In this document: one piece after another, positions 12,528 through 13,039 of the stretch
Position numbering within the stretch: the stretch's first letter is position 1
Layout: each line of letters opens with the position of its first letter
Assembly: GCA_023461115.1 (NCBI GenBank)
Contig: JAEWOA010000224.1
Span: forward strand, 1-13,039
Length of the DNA: 13,039 nucleotides
DNA from: Actinomycetes bacterium
Lineage (GTDB): Bacteria > Actinomycetota > Actinomycetes > Actinomycetales > Cellulomonadaceae
Direction of reading: 5' to 3'
Translations under genes and position numbers: made by a program
The notes under the pieces: model-generated
Seen by the model: the letters and a program-made list of their open reading frames with translations, nothing else
Database searches by the model: none
Told to the model about the DNA's origin: nothing

Positions 12528-13039
12528 TCAGCGCATTGTGGTGACGTAACGGGCCGCCTCGCGTGCGTCGCGCAGGCGCCGCTCGTACGTGATCCCGAGG
12601 ACGACGAGCGCGGCGCCACCGACGAACAGGATCGGCCACCATCCGATCCGCGAGACCAGGTCGCCCGCCGCGGCGAGCAGTTGCACGAGGACCTCGGACG
12701 CAAGGAGTGCGCCCCCGACGACGAACGGCGCCTGCAGCCGGCGCAGCGCGCCGATGCCCACGGCTGCCACGCCCCCGACGAGCAGGATCGCCATCCGCCA
12801 GGGCTCCGGCGCCGCGAGTTGGCCGAAGAACACCGGGACGAGGACCAGCAGGACGCCGGGGCCGATCGTCCGCCACGACCCGAGCGACTGCTGCACTGCC
12901 AGCCACGCGGCGCCGATGGCGGCCGCGAGCAGCCCGGCGCCCGCGAGGACCGCGTCGAGCGGTGGCCCGGCCGGGGTGGCGATGGCCGCGACGGCGGCGA
13001 GGCCGAGGAGCGTGAGGCCGGGCGCCAGCCGAGTGGCAC
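12528..13039 (-). CDS. Multi-pass membrane protein, C-terminal part (SCO7613 C-terminal-like), cut by the window edge
   Basis: The minus-strand frame is open from the window edge to TGA (complement of 12528-12530), giving 169 visible residues. It is translated through position 13037, so the GTG at 12894-12896 is internal and not the start. About six hydrophobic segments are visible: LTLLGLAAVAAIA, VLAGAGLLAAAIGAAWLAV, GPGVLLVLVPVFFGQL, MAILLVGGVAAVGIGAL, FVVGGALLASEVLVQLL and WWPILFVGGAALVVLGI. The end is basic and helical, TYERRLRDAREAARYV. The order GPGVLLVLVP, then a WW-containing final segment and YE-RLRD, matches the end of actinobacterial proteins annotated as SCO7613 C-terminal domain-containing membrane proteins, which usually begin with a zinc-ribbon-like region; their function is unknown. 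It is convergent with dop and sits where pup would be expected. Confidence 0.75.
   Translation of the reverse strand, partial: ATRLAPGLTLLGLAAVAAIATPAGPPLDAVLAGAGLLAAAIGAAWLAVQQSLGSWRTIGPGVLLVLVPVFFGQLAAPEPWRMAILLVGGVAAVGIGALRRLQAPFVVGGALLASEVLVQLLAAAGDLVSRIGWWPILFVGGAALVVLGITYERRLRDAREAARYVTTMR

Noticed and set aside
12528..12896. Membrane protein beginning at the GTG at 12894-12896 (122 residues)
   Set aside because: The same frame stays open and hydrophobic to the window edge, so this GTG is internal to a longer protein.

Overview
The window comes from the chromosome of a very GC-rich actinobacterium. Codon third positions are overwhelmingly G or C, and several genes start with GTG. The gene set (mycothiol ligase tail, PAC2 protein, TrmI-type tRNA methyltransferase, ARC/Mpa proteasomal ATPase, Dop) and a secreted starch-binding amylase point to Micrococcales, most likely a Cellulomonas-like genus. 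The genus is inference; no rRNA or tRNA gene is visible to fix it.

Layout: the last 49 codons of mshC (+, 1-150) converge on a PAC2-family gene (-, 158-1018). A 413-bp regulatory gap leads into a secreted GH13 alpha-amylase with two starch-binding modules (+, 1432-3561). Next come a HAD phosphatase (+, 3803-4525), a convergent Fe-S PD-(D/E)XK nuclease of the RecB/Cas4 type (-, 4548-5555), a divergent M50 site-2 protease with a CBS-like tail (+, 5659-6789), a zinc alcohol dehydrogenase (+, 6842-7897), trmI (+, 7951-8979), the proteasomal ATPase arc/mpa (+, 9187-10821) and dop (+, 10821-12425). The window ends in a convergent multi-membrane-segment protein resembling the SCO7613 C-terminal family (-, 12528 to beyond 13039).

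The backbone mshC / PAC2 / recB-like / trmI / arc / dop matches, in content and rough order, the mycobacterial block Rv2130c-Rv2112c. This is the Pup-proteasome neighbourhood. ARC unfolds pupylated proteins and ends in the proteasome-docking residues GQYL; Dop deamidates Pup and removes it from substrates. Pup itself, which usually follows dop, is not here, nor are prcB, prcA or pafA. The amylase and the alcohol dehydrogenase look like lineage-specific insertions into this block.

The most notable non-coding signals are: (i) TANNNT -10 boxes 6-8 nt before five start codons, implying leaderless transcripts and deciding several starts; (ii) an 11-bp-period tandem array plus a perfect inverted repeat just upstream of arc; (iii) a near-consensus promoter with spaced TTGCAGC repeats and a leader hairpin ahead of the amylase; (iv) a seven-unit 12-bp repeat encoding an (xxLP)n tail at the N-terminus of the nuclease. 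I found no convincing new defence or mobile system; most of the window is conserved housekeeping content.
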